This document shows, in pieces, positions 56,632 to 64,000 of a DNA stretch of 64,000 nt (position 1 is the stretch's first letter; every line of letters begins with the position of its first letter). The stretch comes from Macrococcus brunensis (GTDB lineage: Bacteria > Bacillota > Bacilli > Staphylococcales > Staphylococcaceae). Below the pieces are notes generated by a model. The model was given only the letters and a program-made list of their open reading frames with translations. It was not told the DNA's origin and did no database searches. The position numbers and the translations under genes were made by a program. Location: positions 1-64,000 of the forward strand of contig NZ_SCWA01000006.1 in the NCBI RefSeq assembly GCF_004359615.1. Direction: 5' to 3'.

Positions 56632-57108
56632 TTAGCTGATTTCGACGATTTTAACACGCATTTCATTACCGTTTGGTAAAGGTACGTTTACTTCGTCATT
56701 CACTTTTTTACCGATCAGTGACTTAGCGATCGGTGATTCATTTGAAATCTTACCTTCGAACGGGTCTGCTTCAGCAGAACCGACAATCATATAAGATTCT
56801 TCGTCGCCGTCTGGTACTTCAACGAATTTCACTGTACGGCCGATCTGTACTTCTGATTTAGAACCGTCACCTGAAATGATTTTAGCATGACGCAGCATCA
56901 TTTCAATTTTAACGATTTCCTGCTCTACAAAGCCCTGCTCGTCTTTCGCTGCATCGTACTCAGAGTTCTCTGATAAGTCACCGAAGCTGCGTGCGACTTT
57001 AATTTTTTCTACGACTTCAGGACGTTTAACCGTCTTTAAGTGTTCGAGTTCTTCTTCAAGCTTGTTATAACCTTCTTGAGTCATTGGATATTCTTTTTGG
57101 ATTTCCAT
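56632..57108 (-). CDS. greA: Transcription elongation factor GreA
   Basis: A 158-residue factor that rescues backtracked RNA polymerase. The N-terminal coiled coil ([15 protein letters not shown]) has the acidic tip [12 protein letters not shown]; the C-terminal FKBP-like domain ends [14 protein letters not shown]. It is last in trmR-trhP1-trhP2-udk-greA, as in Bacillus. Confidence 0.96.
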   Translation of the reverse strand: MEIQKEYPMTQEGYNKLEEELEHLKTVKRPEVVEKIKVARSFGDLSENSEYDAAKDEQGFVEQEIVKIEMMLRHAKIISGDGSKSEVQIGRTVKFVEVPDGDEESYMIVGSAEADPFEGKISNESPIAKSLIGKKVNDEVNVPLPNGNEMRVKIVEIS

Positions 57109-57131
57109 TGCTGTTCCTTCTTTCTACGTTC

Positions 57132-57746
57132 TTAGTTTCTAATCAATGATTGAATTTTTGTCGTCATGATATCAATGGCAACATGATTGCTGCCACCTTC
57201 CGGAATAATGATATCGGCATATTTCTTTGTAGGTTCTATAAACTGATTGTGCATCGGACGTACGACTGTCAAATACTGTTCGATAACAGATTCCATCGTC
57301 CGGCCACGCTCTTCTATATCTCTCATCATTCTTCGCAGAATGCGAAGATCTGCATCGGTATCTACAAATATTTTAACGTCCATCAAATCACGCAGCTGTT
57401 CATTTTCCAGTGCGAAAATTCCTTCTACTATAATAACATCTTTTGGTTCAAATGTAATCGTTTTCTCGCTTCTTGTATGAATTGTATAATCATATGTCGG
57501 CACTTTGACAATCTTACCGTCTCGAAGATCAGTCAAGTTCTGAATGAGTAAATCATTATCAAAAGCAAATGGATGATCATAATTGGTTGTCAGTCTCTCG
57601 TCAAAACTGAGGTGAGACTGATCTTTATAATAGTAATCCTGTTCTATTAAAGCAACGCTGAAGCCTTCCAGGTTCTTTAATATTTTAGAGGTTACAGAGG
57701 TCTTACCCGACCCCGAACCACCTGCAATTCCAATGATAGTAGTCAT
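57132..57746 (-). CDS. udk: Uridine kinase
   Basis: A 204-residue kinase phosphorylating uridine and cytidine for salvage. The P-loop is GGSGSGKTS, and other sites are [26 protein letters not shown] and [12 protein letters not shown]. The TGATG overlap with trhP2 argues for ATG 57746 as start; the TTG one codon earlier is not needed. Confidence 0.95.
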   Translation of the reverse strand: MTTIIGIAGGSGSGKTSVTSKILKNLEGFSVALIEQDYYYKDQSHLSFDERLTTNYDHPFAFDNDLLIQNLTDLRDGKIVKVPTYDYTIHTRSEKTITFEPKDVIIVEGIFALENEQLRDLMDVKIFVDTDADLRILRRMMRDIEERGRTMESVIEQYLTVVRPMHNQFIEPTKKYADIIIPEGGSNHVAIDIMTTKIQSLIRN

Positions 57747-58984
57747 CAAGCCATTTCCTTCCGCATCATATTGTTTTTGTATACCGGATGGTCCACTTTA
57801 ATCTGTACGAGTTGCAGTGGATGACGCGCAGCATCAAGAGAAGTCCCTTCTTCATCGTAGATAGCTGAAATCTCCTGCTTAAAGGTGCCGATTTCAGGAC
57901 CAAAGAATTCGATTTCCATTCCCGGTTTGAAATTATTACGCTGCTGAATCGTTGCCATCTGGGTCTTTTCATCATAGTCTAACACTAATCCACAGAAATC
58001 AAAAGGTGTTTTCTTGGATTGCTCATGGCCGAACATCTGCTCCTCGTACCCAGGTACGCCTTCGAAGAACGCAGGTGCTGTATCACGGTTGGCACACTTA
58101 CCAAGTTCAACAATCCACTCAGGGTCGATTTTGAAGTTTTCTGGATCTGCACAGTAAGCATCGATGACTTTACGATAGACAGAAACAACAGTCGCAATAT
58201 AATGGATTGATTTCATACGTCCTTCAATCTTCAGTGAGTCAATGCCGATATCAATCATGCTTGGAATTGATTCAATCAGTTTCAAGTCTTTCGGACTCAT
58301 CGCAAATGGTGTCACGTCTTCGCCTTCATAGACCACATCCAGTTCATCGTTGTCTACAGAAAGTAAGTCATAATCCCAGCGGCAGCTCTGACAGCAGCCT
58401 CCGCGGTTAGAGTCACGCGCAGTCATATGGTTACTTAATGTACAACGTCCTGAATAAGCGATACACATTGCACCGTGTACGAATGCCTCAATTTCAATAT
58501 CGACTTTCTCTTTCATCAGACGCATTTCTTCTGCGCCCGTCTCACGTGCGAGAACGACACGTTCTAATCCTTCATTCTTCCAGTACTCGACGGCCTTCCA
58601 GTTTGAAAGTGACTGCTGTGTACTTAAATGAATTTCAAGCTTCGGTGCTACTCGTTTACACGTTTCAATGATAAGCGGATCTGCTACTATGATACCCGTT
58701 GCACCTGTTGCTTCAAGCTGACGCAGATAGTCATCCAGTCCGTCTATATTTTCATCATGCGCAATGATGTTTGTTGTCACATAGATTTTAGCGCCGTATT
58801 TATTTGCAAATTCGACACCTTCTTTAATCTCTTCCATAGTAAAATTGTCAGCATTTGAACGGAGACCGTATTCCTGACCACCCAGAAAAACAGCATCAGC
58901 ACCGTAATGAACAGCAATCTTCAGTTTTTCAAGATTGCCGGCAGGCGCTAAAAGTTCCGGTTTTTTTAATATTGTTTTAGTCAT
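57746..58984 (-). CDS. trhP2: U32 family protein TrhP2 (tRNA hydroxylation)
   Basis: A 412-residue protein of the peptidase U32 family (Bacillus YrrO). It starts [26 protein letters not shown] (in parts), with the iron-sulphur/U32 cysteines in [13 protein letters not shown] and GGCCQSCRW. In Bacillus YrrN and YrrO are needed for 5-hydroxyuridine at tRNA position 34, probably with prephenate as the oxygen source pathway. The protease label in databases is misleading. It lies between trhP1 and udk. Confidence 0.92.
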   Translation of the reverse strand: MTKTILKKPELLAPAGNLEKLKIAVHYGADAVFLGGQEYGLRSNADNFTMEEIKEGVEFANKYGAKIYVTTNIIAHDENIDGLDDYLRQLEATGATGIIVADPLIIETCKRVAPKLEIHLSTQQSLSNWKAVEYWKNEGLERVVLARETGAEEMRLMKEKVDIEIEAFVHGAMCIAYSGRCTLSNHMTARDSNRGGCCQSCRWDYDLLSVDNDELDVVYEGEDVTPFAMSPKDLKLIESIPSMIDIGIDSLKIEGRMKSIHYIATVVSVYRKVIDAYCADPENFKIDPEWIVELGKCANRDTAPAFFEGVPGYEEQMFGHEQSKKTPFDFCGLVLDYDEKTQMATIQQRNNFKPGMEIEFFGPEIGTFKQEISAIYDEEGTSLDAARHPLQLVQIKVDHPVYKNNMMRKEMA

Positions 58985-58995
58985 ACTATCATCCC

Positions 58996-59919
58996 TTAAT
59001 ATACAGTTTGTTTATAGAGGAAGCCTTGATCAAGTGGTCGGTGTTCCGGCTGGATATCTTCAATCGCTTCCATCATATCGAATTTTTCGTCGTCATACAG
59101 ATCCGGGTCTTCAAGAAATAGGTCAATGGCTTTACGGTATTGTCTTGTCACTTCTGTGATGTAATCAGCTGAATGCAGGACACCATCTATTTTAAAGCTG
59201 TCAATCTCTGCTTCAAACAGTTCCTCCATCTCCTCGATCACACAGATATCATTTGGACTCATAATATGTGTCCCATTGTAATCTTCATAAATTGGATATT
59301 TATTGTTACGTTCTTCGTCATAGAGCAGCATATTTTTGGCATCCTGACGATTCTCAATTTTCATCGCTTTATCCATGTAAAGGAAATAATTGCCGAGCAG
59401 CTGACGTTTCGACTGGAACATACATGTCATACCATGAACCTGTACCTCTATCTCAACATCTGTATTTTCCTTGATTTCGATGACTTCCTCCATACTGAGC
59501 TCACGGGCAAGGACGGCACGTGCTGCGCCGCGCTCTCCCCAGTAATTACATTGAAACTGATTCGTTACAAGTGTTTCTTGGTTCCAGTGCAGGGGAATCG
59601 GATTTTCCTGTTCTTTCACATACATGACAACAGCAGGATCACCAAAGATGATGCGATCCGGTCTTACTTCATGCAGCCAGTTGATATAGTCTTCTACAGC
59701 ATCTAGATGCTCATTATGAAAAAGTCCGTTTACTGCAACATAAGCTTTTTTATCTGCCGCATGAAGCATATCGATGGCCTGTACGAGGGCATCGCGATTA
59801 AATTCTCCTGCTAAACGGAGCCCAAACTGTGCCTCACCAATCACAAAAGCATCGGCTCCTGCTTCGATCAGTTCTTCTATATGATCAAGCGACGTCGGTG
59901 TTACTAATAATTCAGTCAT
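58996..59919 (-). CDS. trhP1: U32 family protein TrhP1 (tRNA hydroxylation)
   Basis: A 307-residue U32-family protein (Bacillus YrrN). The N-terminus is MTELLVTPTSLDHIEELIEAGADAF (in parts), and a single HGMTCMFQSKRQLLGNY stretch stands where longer members have the cysteine-rich motif, so cluster binding is probably incomplete in this subunit. It is paired with trhP2 (12-base gap), consistent with a complex acting on wobble uridine. Confidence 0.88.
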   Translation of the reverse strand: MTELLVTPTSLDHIEELIEAGADAFVIGEAQFGLRLAGEFNRDALVQAIDMLHAADKKAYVAVNGLFHNEHLDAVEDYINWLHEVRPDRIIFGDPAVVMYVKEQENPIPLHWNQETLVTNQFQCNYWGERGAARAVLARELSMEEVIEIKENTDVEIEVQVHGMTCMFQSKRQLLGNYFLYMDKAMKIENRQDAKNMLLYDEERNNKYPIYEDYNGTHIMSPNDICVIEEMEELFEAEIDSFKIDGVLHSADYITEVTRQYRKAIDLFLEDPDLYDDEKFDMMEAIEDIQPEHRPLDQGFLYKQTVY

Positions 59920-59920
59920 A

Positions 59921-60547
59921 TTACCTCTCCTTTATAGAGATGCTCATGCCATCTCCTAAATCTATAAAATTCGTCGTATAGTCTGATTGTTCTTTTAGCC
60001 AGTCATTGTATTTCTCTATTTTTCTGACCATCTGTTTGACATTACGGCTGCGGACAATTTCAATGTTACCGACAAAATCGTGATAAAGAATATTGTCTGT
60101 AATAATCAGTCCGCCTTTTTTAACGAGCGGGCTATAGAGCTCAAAGAACTTCTTCGACTGGGCTTTCGCTGCATCGATAAACAATATATCATATTCCCGG
60201 TCGTTTACTTTTTCAAATGCTTCAGCAGCGTCTGCAAAGATCAGTCTGATTTGCTCCTCATAGTTAAAGCGTCTAACGTTCTGGACAGCTAAGTCATACA
60301 TCTCAGGATTACGTTCTATTGTCGTCACATGCATATGGTCATGGATCGAAGCGAAATGCATTCCGCTGTATCCGATGGCCGTACCGATTTCCAGTATACT
60401 TTCTGACTGATGAATTCTGATCAGCTGCTTGACCATTTCAAGCGCGACCTTATCCATAATTGGCACAGCGTTCTCTTCAGCATATTCGCGAAGTGTATCT
60501 AATGGGCTCAACGTGTTCAGCTCTGTGATGTATTCTCTATTGTTCAT
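59921..60547 (-). CDS. trmR: tRNA 5-hydroxyuridine(34) methyltransferase TrmR
   Basis: A 208-residue SAM-dependent O-methyltransferase (Bacillus YrrM) that converts ho5U34 to mo5U34. It has the SAM motif ILEIGTAIGYSGMHFA, TIERNPEM, and the metal-dependent O-methyltransferase motif DILFIDAAKAQSKKF. It overlaps nothing and precedes the trhP genes that make its substrate, so the three genes cover the whole modification. ATG 60547 has AAAGGATTG upstream; the longer frame to 60601 crosses a terminator. Confidence 0.92.
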   Translation of the reverse strand: MNNREYITELNTLSPLDTLREYAEENAVPIMDKVALEMVKQLIRIHQSESILEIGTAIGYSGMHFASIHDHMHVTTIERNPEMYDLAVQNVRRFNYEEQIRLIFADAAEAFEKVNDREYDILFIDAAKAQSKKFFELYSPLVKKGGLIITDNILYHDFVGNIEIVRSRNVKQMVRKIEKYNDWLKEQSDYTTNFIDLGDGMSISIKER

Positions 60548-60568
60548 TATATTCAATCCTTTAACAGA

Positions 60569-60595
60569 AAAACTACCAACCCGAAGGCTGGTAGA
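60569..60595 (-). terminator. Terminator of mltG
   Basis: CTACCAGCC-TTC-GGGTTGGTAG followed by TTTTTC on the minus strand, between mltG and trmR. Confidence 0.83.
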
Positions 60596-60652
60596 GTTCA
60601 TAAGTCATTCAAATTATTGTAGCACATTTCAGTGGTTTTATTAAGTTAAAAA

Positions 60653-61780
60653 TTAAAAACCAATGTATTTCGCTTTATTCGCATTATGTTCTTCAAGTGT
60701 CTTAGCAAAGTAGTTTTTACCGTTCTTATCAGCAAGGAAATACAAGTAATCCGTTTTAGCTGGATTCAACGCACTTTCCATTGACTCAGTTCCGCTTGCC
60801 GCGATAGGTCCTGGCGGCAGACCGACATTCTGATAAGTGTTATAAGGGTCATCTACTTTTGTATCCTGCTCATATGTCACATCTTTATGACGACCGAGAG
60901 CATATAGAACAGTCGGATCAGTCTGAAGTGGCATTTCAGGATTCTCTTCCATACGGTTGATGAATACTGACGCAATTTTCGCACGGTCTGTCAGCCCCGA
61001 AGCTTCACGTTCAATCAATGAACTGAATGTCAGGAACTCATGGAAACTCATGCGCTTTTCCTGACCTGCTTCATTGATTAAGACACCACCGTATTTATCC
61101 CATAACGGAAGTGCATTATCTTGCGTTGCAGTCAGCATTTTGTCTACAATCTGCTCTACTGTCGGATTCTTTTCAGTGAAATCATATGTCGCCGGGAAAA
61201 GGTAGCCTTCAAGTGGATGCTTAATCTCTTTATTAAAGACGTCTTTTGTAATCAATTTAGGGTGTTTCTTCTGCATTTTTTTGACGAATGCAGGATCGTC
61301 AATCTGTTTAGTGAAATCAGCTGCTTTAATTGAAGTATTTTTCTCAACAATTTTACCGATTTCATCTAATGTAATACCTTCTGGAAAACTGATCTTGAAT
61401 AAGACAGGCAGATAGACCTCACCTTTTTGCAGACTTTTAGAAATCTGTTCAAACGTCATAGAAGGAGAGAGTTCATATTTCCCTGCTTTAAAGTCAGAGA
61501 TGTTATTGAATTTCAGATAATATTTAAACATTGTGCTGTTCTTGATAATATGATTTGCTTCTAGTTTCTCACCAATTGCTGTTGCGGATTCGCCAGGCAG
61601 TATTTCTACTTTAGTCACTGCTTTGTTATCTGGATCTAACGGTTTCTGGCTGGATGTAAAATAAAACAGTCCAGCAATACCAGCAATAATAATTCCTAAA
61701 AGGAAAAGTCCAATGATGATCGCTGAAGCGAATCTGGATACGGATGCCGTATCACGTATCTCTTTATTTCGCTTACTCAT
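60653..61780 (-). CDS. mltG: Endolytic transglycosylase MltG
   Basis: A 375-residue membrane-anchored lytic transglycosylase cutting nascent glycan strands. It has a membrane segment (about 17-41), a LysM-like domain (about 55-125) and the YceG catalytic core with Glu in LIEREASG (about 257). Other family pieces are EGYLFPATYDF and LPPGPIAASG. A role as a terminase for glycan strands is known from E. coli. Confidence 0.94.
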   Translation of the reverse strand: MSKRNKEIRDTASVSRFASAIIIGLFLLGIIIAGIAGLFYFTSSQKPLDPDNKAVTKVEILPGESATAIGEKLEANHIIKNSTMFKYYLKFNNISDFKAGKYELSPSMTFEQISKSLQKGEVYLPVLFKISFPEGITLDEIGKIVEKNTSIKAADFTKQIDDPAFVKKMQKKHPKLITKDVFNKEIKHPLEGYLFPATYDFTEKNPTVEQIVDKMLTATQDNALPLWDKYGGVLINEAGQEKRMSFHEFLTFSSLIEREASGLTDRAKIASVFINRMEENPEMPLQTDPTVLYALGRHKDVTYEQDTKVDDPYNTYQNVGLPPGPIAASGTESMESALNPAKTDYLYFLADKNGKNYFAKTLEEHNANKAKYIGF

Positions 61781-61795
61781 AGGGTCACCTTATCC

Positions 61796-62125
61796 TTAGA
61801 AATTTTCCTCATCGATTTCAGTGTTGACGATTTCTTCAATCATGTCCCACTCTTCATCTGTCTCCACTGGTAAGAAACGGCCGCCATCTCCATCTTCATT
61901 CGGCACGTTAATCATTGGAATCAGTTCGATTTCTTCATCATCGTCTGAAGCGCCTTCTTCAGCTAAAATGACATAGTTCTTATCAAACTGAGGATTGTAG
62001 AATTCTAAAACTTTACGGTAAAGAACTTCATTGTTGTCTTCATCGTATAAAGTTAAAAGCTCTTCCTCGTTGTTGATATCTAATGTTTCTTGTACTTCTT
62101 CGTTTTCTTTATTAAATTCAGTCAT
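61796..62125 (-). CDS. DUF1292 family acidic protein
   Basis: A 109-residue acidic protein (Bacillus YrzB type) of unknown function: [28 protein letters not shown] and [10 protein letters not shown] are typical. GGAGAATGACC precedes ATG 62125. It is conserved in the alaS-yrzL-ruvX-yrzB series. Confidence 0.88.
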   Translation of the reverse strand: MTEFNKENEEVQETLDINNEEELLTLYDEDNNEVLYRKVLEFYNPQFDKNYVILAEEGASDDDEEIELIPMINVPNEDGDGGRFLPVETDEEWDMIEEIVNTEIDEENF

Positions 62126-62137
62126 GGTCATTCTCCT

Positions 62138-62560
62138 TTATGATTTAGAATTAAGATAGCCTTGCAGGATAAAGACTGCTGCCATCTTGTCAATAACAGC
62201 TTTTCGCTTCTTACGGGACACATCTGCTTCAAGTAAAGTACGTTCAGCGCCAACTGTCGACAATCGTTCGTCCCACATCACTATTTCAAGATGTGGACAA
62301 GCTTCTTTCAGCAACTCACTATACTGAATAGAAGCTTCACCACGGGGTCCAATTGAATTATTCATATTCTTCGGTAAACCGACGACTGCCACTGATACTT
62401 GATGCTCTTCAATAATTTCTTTCAGTCTATCGATACCAAAAATACCTTCATCTTCATTGATACGTAATGTTTCCAGTCCCTGTGCTGTCCATCCCATAGC
62501 ATCACTTAATGCAATACCGACCGTTTTGGAACCTACATCGAGACCTATCGCCTTATTCAT
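62138..62560 (-). CDS. ruvX: Holliday junction resolvase-like protein RuvX (YqgF)
   Basis: A 140-residue RNase H-fold nuclease. The catalytic motifs are [31 protein letters not shown] and [12 protein letters not shown]. In E. coli YqgF processes the 5' end of pre-16S rRNA; a junction resolvase role is also proposed. It overlaps yrzL by eight bases. Confidence 0.93.
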   Translation of the reverse strand: MNKAIGLDVGSKTVGIALSDAMGWTAQGLETLRINEDEGIFGIDRLKEIIEEHQVSVAVVGLPKNMNNSIGPRGEASIQYSELLKEACPHLEIVMWDERLSTVGAERTLLEADVSRKKRKAVIDKMAAVFILQGYLNSKS

Positions 62561-62822
62561 GTGACTCTGTTTCTGACTCGATATAATGCTTCACTAACTG
62601 CTCCATGATGTCATCTCTATCTAGTCTTCTGATTTGGTTACGCGCCTCATTATGTCTTGGAATATAGGCTGGATCACCTGATAAGAGGTAGCCGACAATT
62701 TGATTGATCGGGCTGTATCCTCTTTCTTCCAATGTATGATAGACATTCAGAAGGACGGTACGTACTTCTTCTTTCGGTAGTTCTTCAATGTCGAATTTCA
62801 TCGTCTTATCAAAGTTTTCCAC
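62553..62822 (-). CDS. IreB family regulatory phosphoprotein (YrzL)
   Basis: An 89-residue protein: [16 protein letters not shown], then [17 protein letters not shown] and [10 protein letters not shown]. In Enterococcus, IreB is phosphorylated by the kinase IreK and affects cephalosporin resistance. GTG 62822 is chosen since AAGGGGTG lies upstream and the family starts with (M)xxFDKTMKF; the frame to 62855 adds non-conserved residues. Confidence 0.88.
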   Translation of the reverse strand: MENFDKTMKFDIEELPKEEVRTVLLNVYHTLEERGYSPINQIVGYLLSGDPAYIPRHNEARNQIRRLDRDDIMEQLVKHYIESETESHE

Positions 62823-62884
62823 TGAGTTACACCCCTTAACATTACATTTGTACACATTGTATCATATATCAAACGCTTGATAAA

Positions 62885-64000
62885 TTATAGCGATTTAATG
62901 TGTTCTTTAACAAACTGTAATGCTTCTGTCACTTTAGATAGATCATTTGACCCACCTTGAGCAGAATCAGGGCGTCCGCCGCCTTTACCGCCTGTTACAC
63001 CTGCAACGCCTTTAATCAGGTCACCTGCTTTGACGCGGTCAGTTAAAGACTTGGACACAGTCGCCATATAGCTGAGTTTATCAGACTTCGCAATCAGGAA
63101 GATCACTGTATCCGGTAACTTAGATTTATAGTCATCCATCATATCACGTAATTCTTTCGCATCTGCTGCATCAACTTCCATCGCTAAAGCCTGAATGCCA
63201 TTTAAGTCTTCAGTAAGCGCTGTGATATCACCGACTTTTAAGTTAGACAGTTCACGTTTCGTATCTGCAAGTTCCTTCGTCAGCTGTTTCTCTGTCTGAA
63301 CGAGTTCTTCTACTTTCGCTTCAAGCTGTCCAGCATTCTTCACTTTCAATGTCGCGACGAGCTGATCAGCCATTTCTTCAAAGTTAGACAAGAATTCAAA
63401 TGCCGCCTGACCTGTCACCGCTTCTATACGTCTGACACCTGCACCCGTTCCTGACTCAGAAACAATCTTGAATAAGCCGATTTCAGAAGTGTTACGGACG
63501 TGAACACCCCCGCACAGCTCGATAGAGAATTCACTCATTTCGACGACACGTACAACGTCACCGTATTTCTCACCGAACAGGGCCATCGCCCCTTTTTCTT
63601 TTGCCTGTGCAATCGGCATCTGTTCAATGACAACTTGGATATTCGCCCAGATTTTCTGGTTGACGATTGCCTCTACCTGCTTCAGTTCGTCCTGTGTCAC
63701 AGGGCCGAAGTGCGAGAAGTCAAAACGCAATCGTTCTGGTGTTACTAAAGAACCTGCCTGGTTGACATGTGTACCGAGTACCTGTTTCAGAGCTGCATGC
63801 ATTAAGTGGGTCGCACTATGGTTTTTAATGATATGGTTACGGAATTCAGGATTCACATTCGCCAGGACTGTCGCGCCGCGGTGGACACGTCCAAATTTCA
63901 CTGTTCCTGTATGCAGATTCTGACCATTCGGCGCTTTGATGACTTCTGTCACTGCGATTTCAAAGTCGTCATGGCTGACAAGTCCAGTATCTGCAATCTG
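62885..64000 (-). CDS. alaS: Alanyl-tRNA synthetase, C-terminal part (runs off the window)
   Basis: The C-terminal 371 residues, open to the right edge. The editing domain has the zinc motif HSATHLMHA and CGGVHV. A coiled coil follows (QTEKQLTKELADTKREL), then the C-Ala domain with the GGKGGGRPDSAQGG signature. The catalytic N-terminal half lies outside the window. The visible frame begins QIADTGLVSHDDFEIAV at position 64000. Confidence 0.95.
   Translation of the reverse strand, partial: QIADTGLVSHDDFEIAVTEVIKAPNGQNLHTGTVKFGRVHRGATVLANVNPEFRNHIIKNHSATHLMHAALKQVLGTHVNQAGSLVTPERLRFDFSHFGPVTQDELKQVEAIVNQKIWANIQVVIEQMPIAQAKEKGAMALFGEKYGDVVRVVEMSEFSIELCGGVHVRNTSEIGLFKIVSESGTGAGVRRIEAVTGQAAFEFLSNFEEMADQLVATLKVKNAGQLEAKVEELVQTEKQLTKELADTKRELSNLKVGDITALTEDLNGIQALAMEVDAADAKELRDMMDDYKSKLPDTVIFLIAKSDKLSYMATVSKSLTDRVKAGDLIKGVAGVTGGKGGGRPDSAQGGSNDLSKVTEALQFVKEHIKSL

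Overview
The window comes from a low-GC, Gram-positive member of the Staphylococcaceae, most likely Macrococcus (Macrococcoides). Protein sequences and gene order are staphylococcal: sodA-pbp3, cshB-nfo, ispH, trmK-rpoD-dnaG, the hrcA-dnaK cluster and the comE/yqe block. Two traits point away from Staphylococcus. A membrane-anchored cytochrome c-550 gene (cccA) sits behind rpoD, as in Bacillus, and Macrococcus is oxidase-positive. A pst phosphate operon lies directly behind pbp3 and sodA, as in Bacillus subtilis. No sporulation genes are present. The genus is inferred from these features, not from a database search.

Layout. 1-0.9 kb: an IS3-family element running off the left edge, next to a frameshifted IS1182-family transposase remnant. 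0.9-8.5 kb (minus strand): rpmG, the pstSCAB-phoU operon, pbp3 and sodA. 8.5-11 kb (plus): a DUF1189 membrane protein, ispG and a HAD nucleotidase. 11-15.3 kb (minus): zinc uptake znuC-znuB-zur, nfo, cshB. 15.4-16.4 kb (plus): ispH. 16.4-23 kb (minus): a Nif3-like protein, trmK, cccA, rpoD, dnaG, a PPDK-regulator-like protein, ccpN. 23.1-24.7 kb (plus): glyS behind a T-box. 24.7-42.3 kb (minus): recO-era-cdd-dgkA-ybeY-phoH, floA/nfeD, rpsU, mtaB, rsmE-prmA-dnaJ-dnaK-grpE-hrcA, hemW, lepA. 42.4-42.7 kb (plus): rpsT. 42.7-51.8 kb (minus, except yqzM): holA, comEC-comEB-comEA, yqeM-rsfS-yqeK-nadD-yhbY-aroE-yqeH. 51.9-55.1 kb: an accessory insert splitting yqeH from yqeG, carrying a single odd tRNA-Gly(UCC), several small proteins, a cupin, a GNAT and a second SPFH protein. 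55.1-64 kb (minus): yqeG, a 34-residue membrane peptide, mtnN, greA, udk, trhP2, trhP1, trmR, mltG, a DUF1292 protein, ruvX, yrzL and the 3' part of alaS.

How the genes work together. Most of the window is core machinery: replication and repair (dnaG, holA, recO, nfo), ribosome assembly GTPases and processing factors (era, yqeH, rsfS, yhbY, ybeY), chaperones under CIRCE control, transcription (rpoD, greA), isoprenoid synthesis (ispG, ispH), wobble-uridine modification (trhP1, trhP2, trmR) and DNA uptake (comE). Regulation visible in the sequence includes CIRCE, a glycyl T-box, probable PhoP and Zur sites, several near-consensus sigma-A promoters and about two dozen intrinsic terminators.

The points most worth checking are: a one-base frameshift in a seven-A tract directly after the pstS start codon; a lone tRNA-Gly(UCC) whose sequence resembles the staphylococcal cell-wall (non-ribosomal) glycine tRNAs; a hairpin in the comEA leader that is both a terminator and a mask for the ribosome binding site; a compact glyS T-box; and an unlisted 34-residue membrane peptide gene. 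I found no defence system, CRISPR array or prophage.
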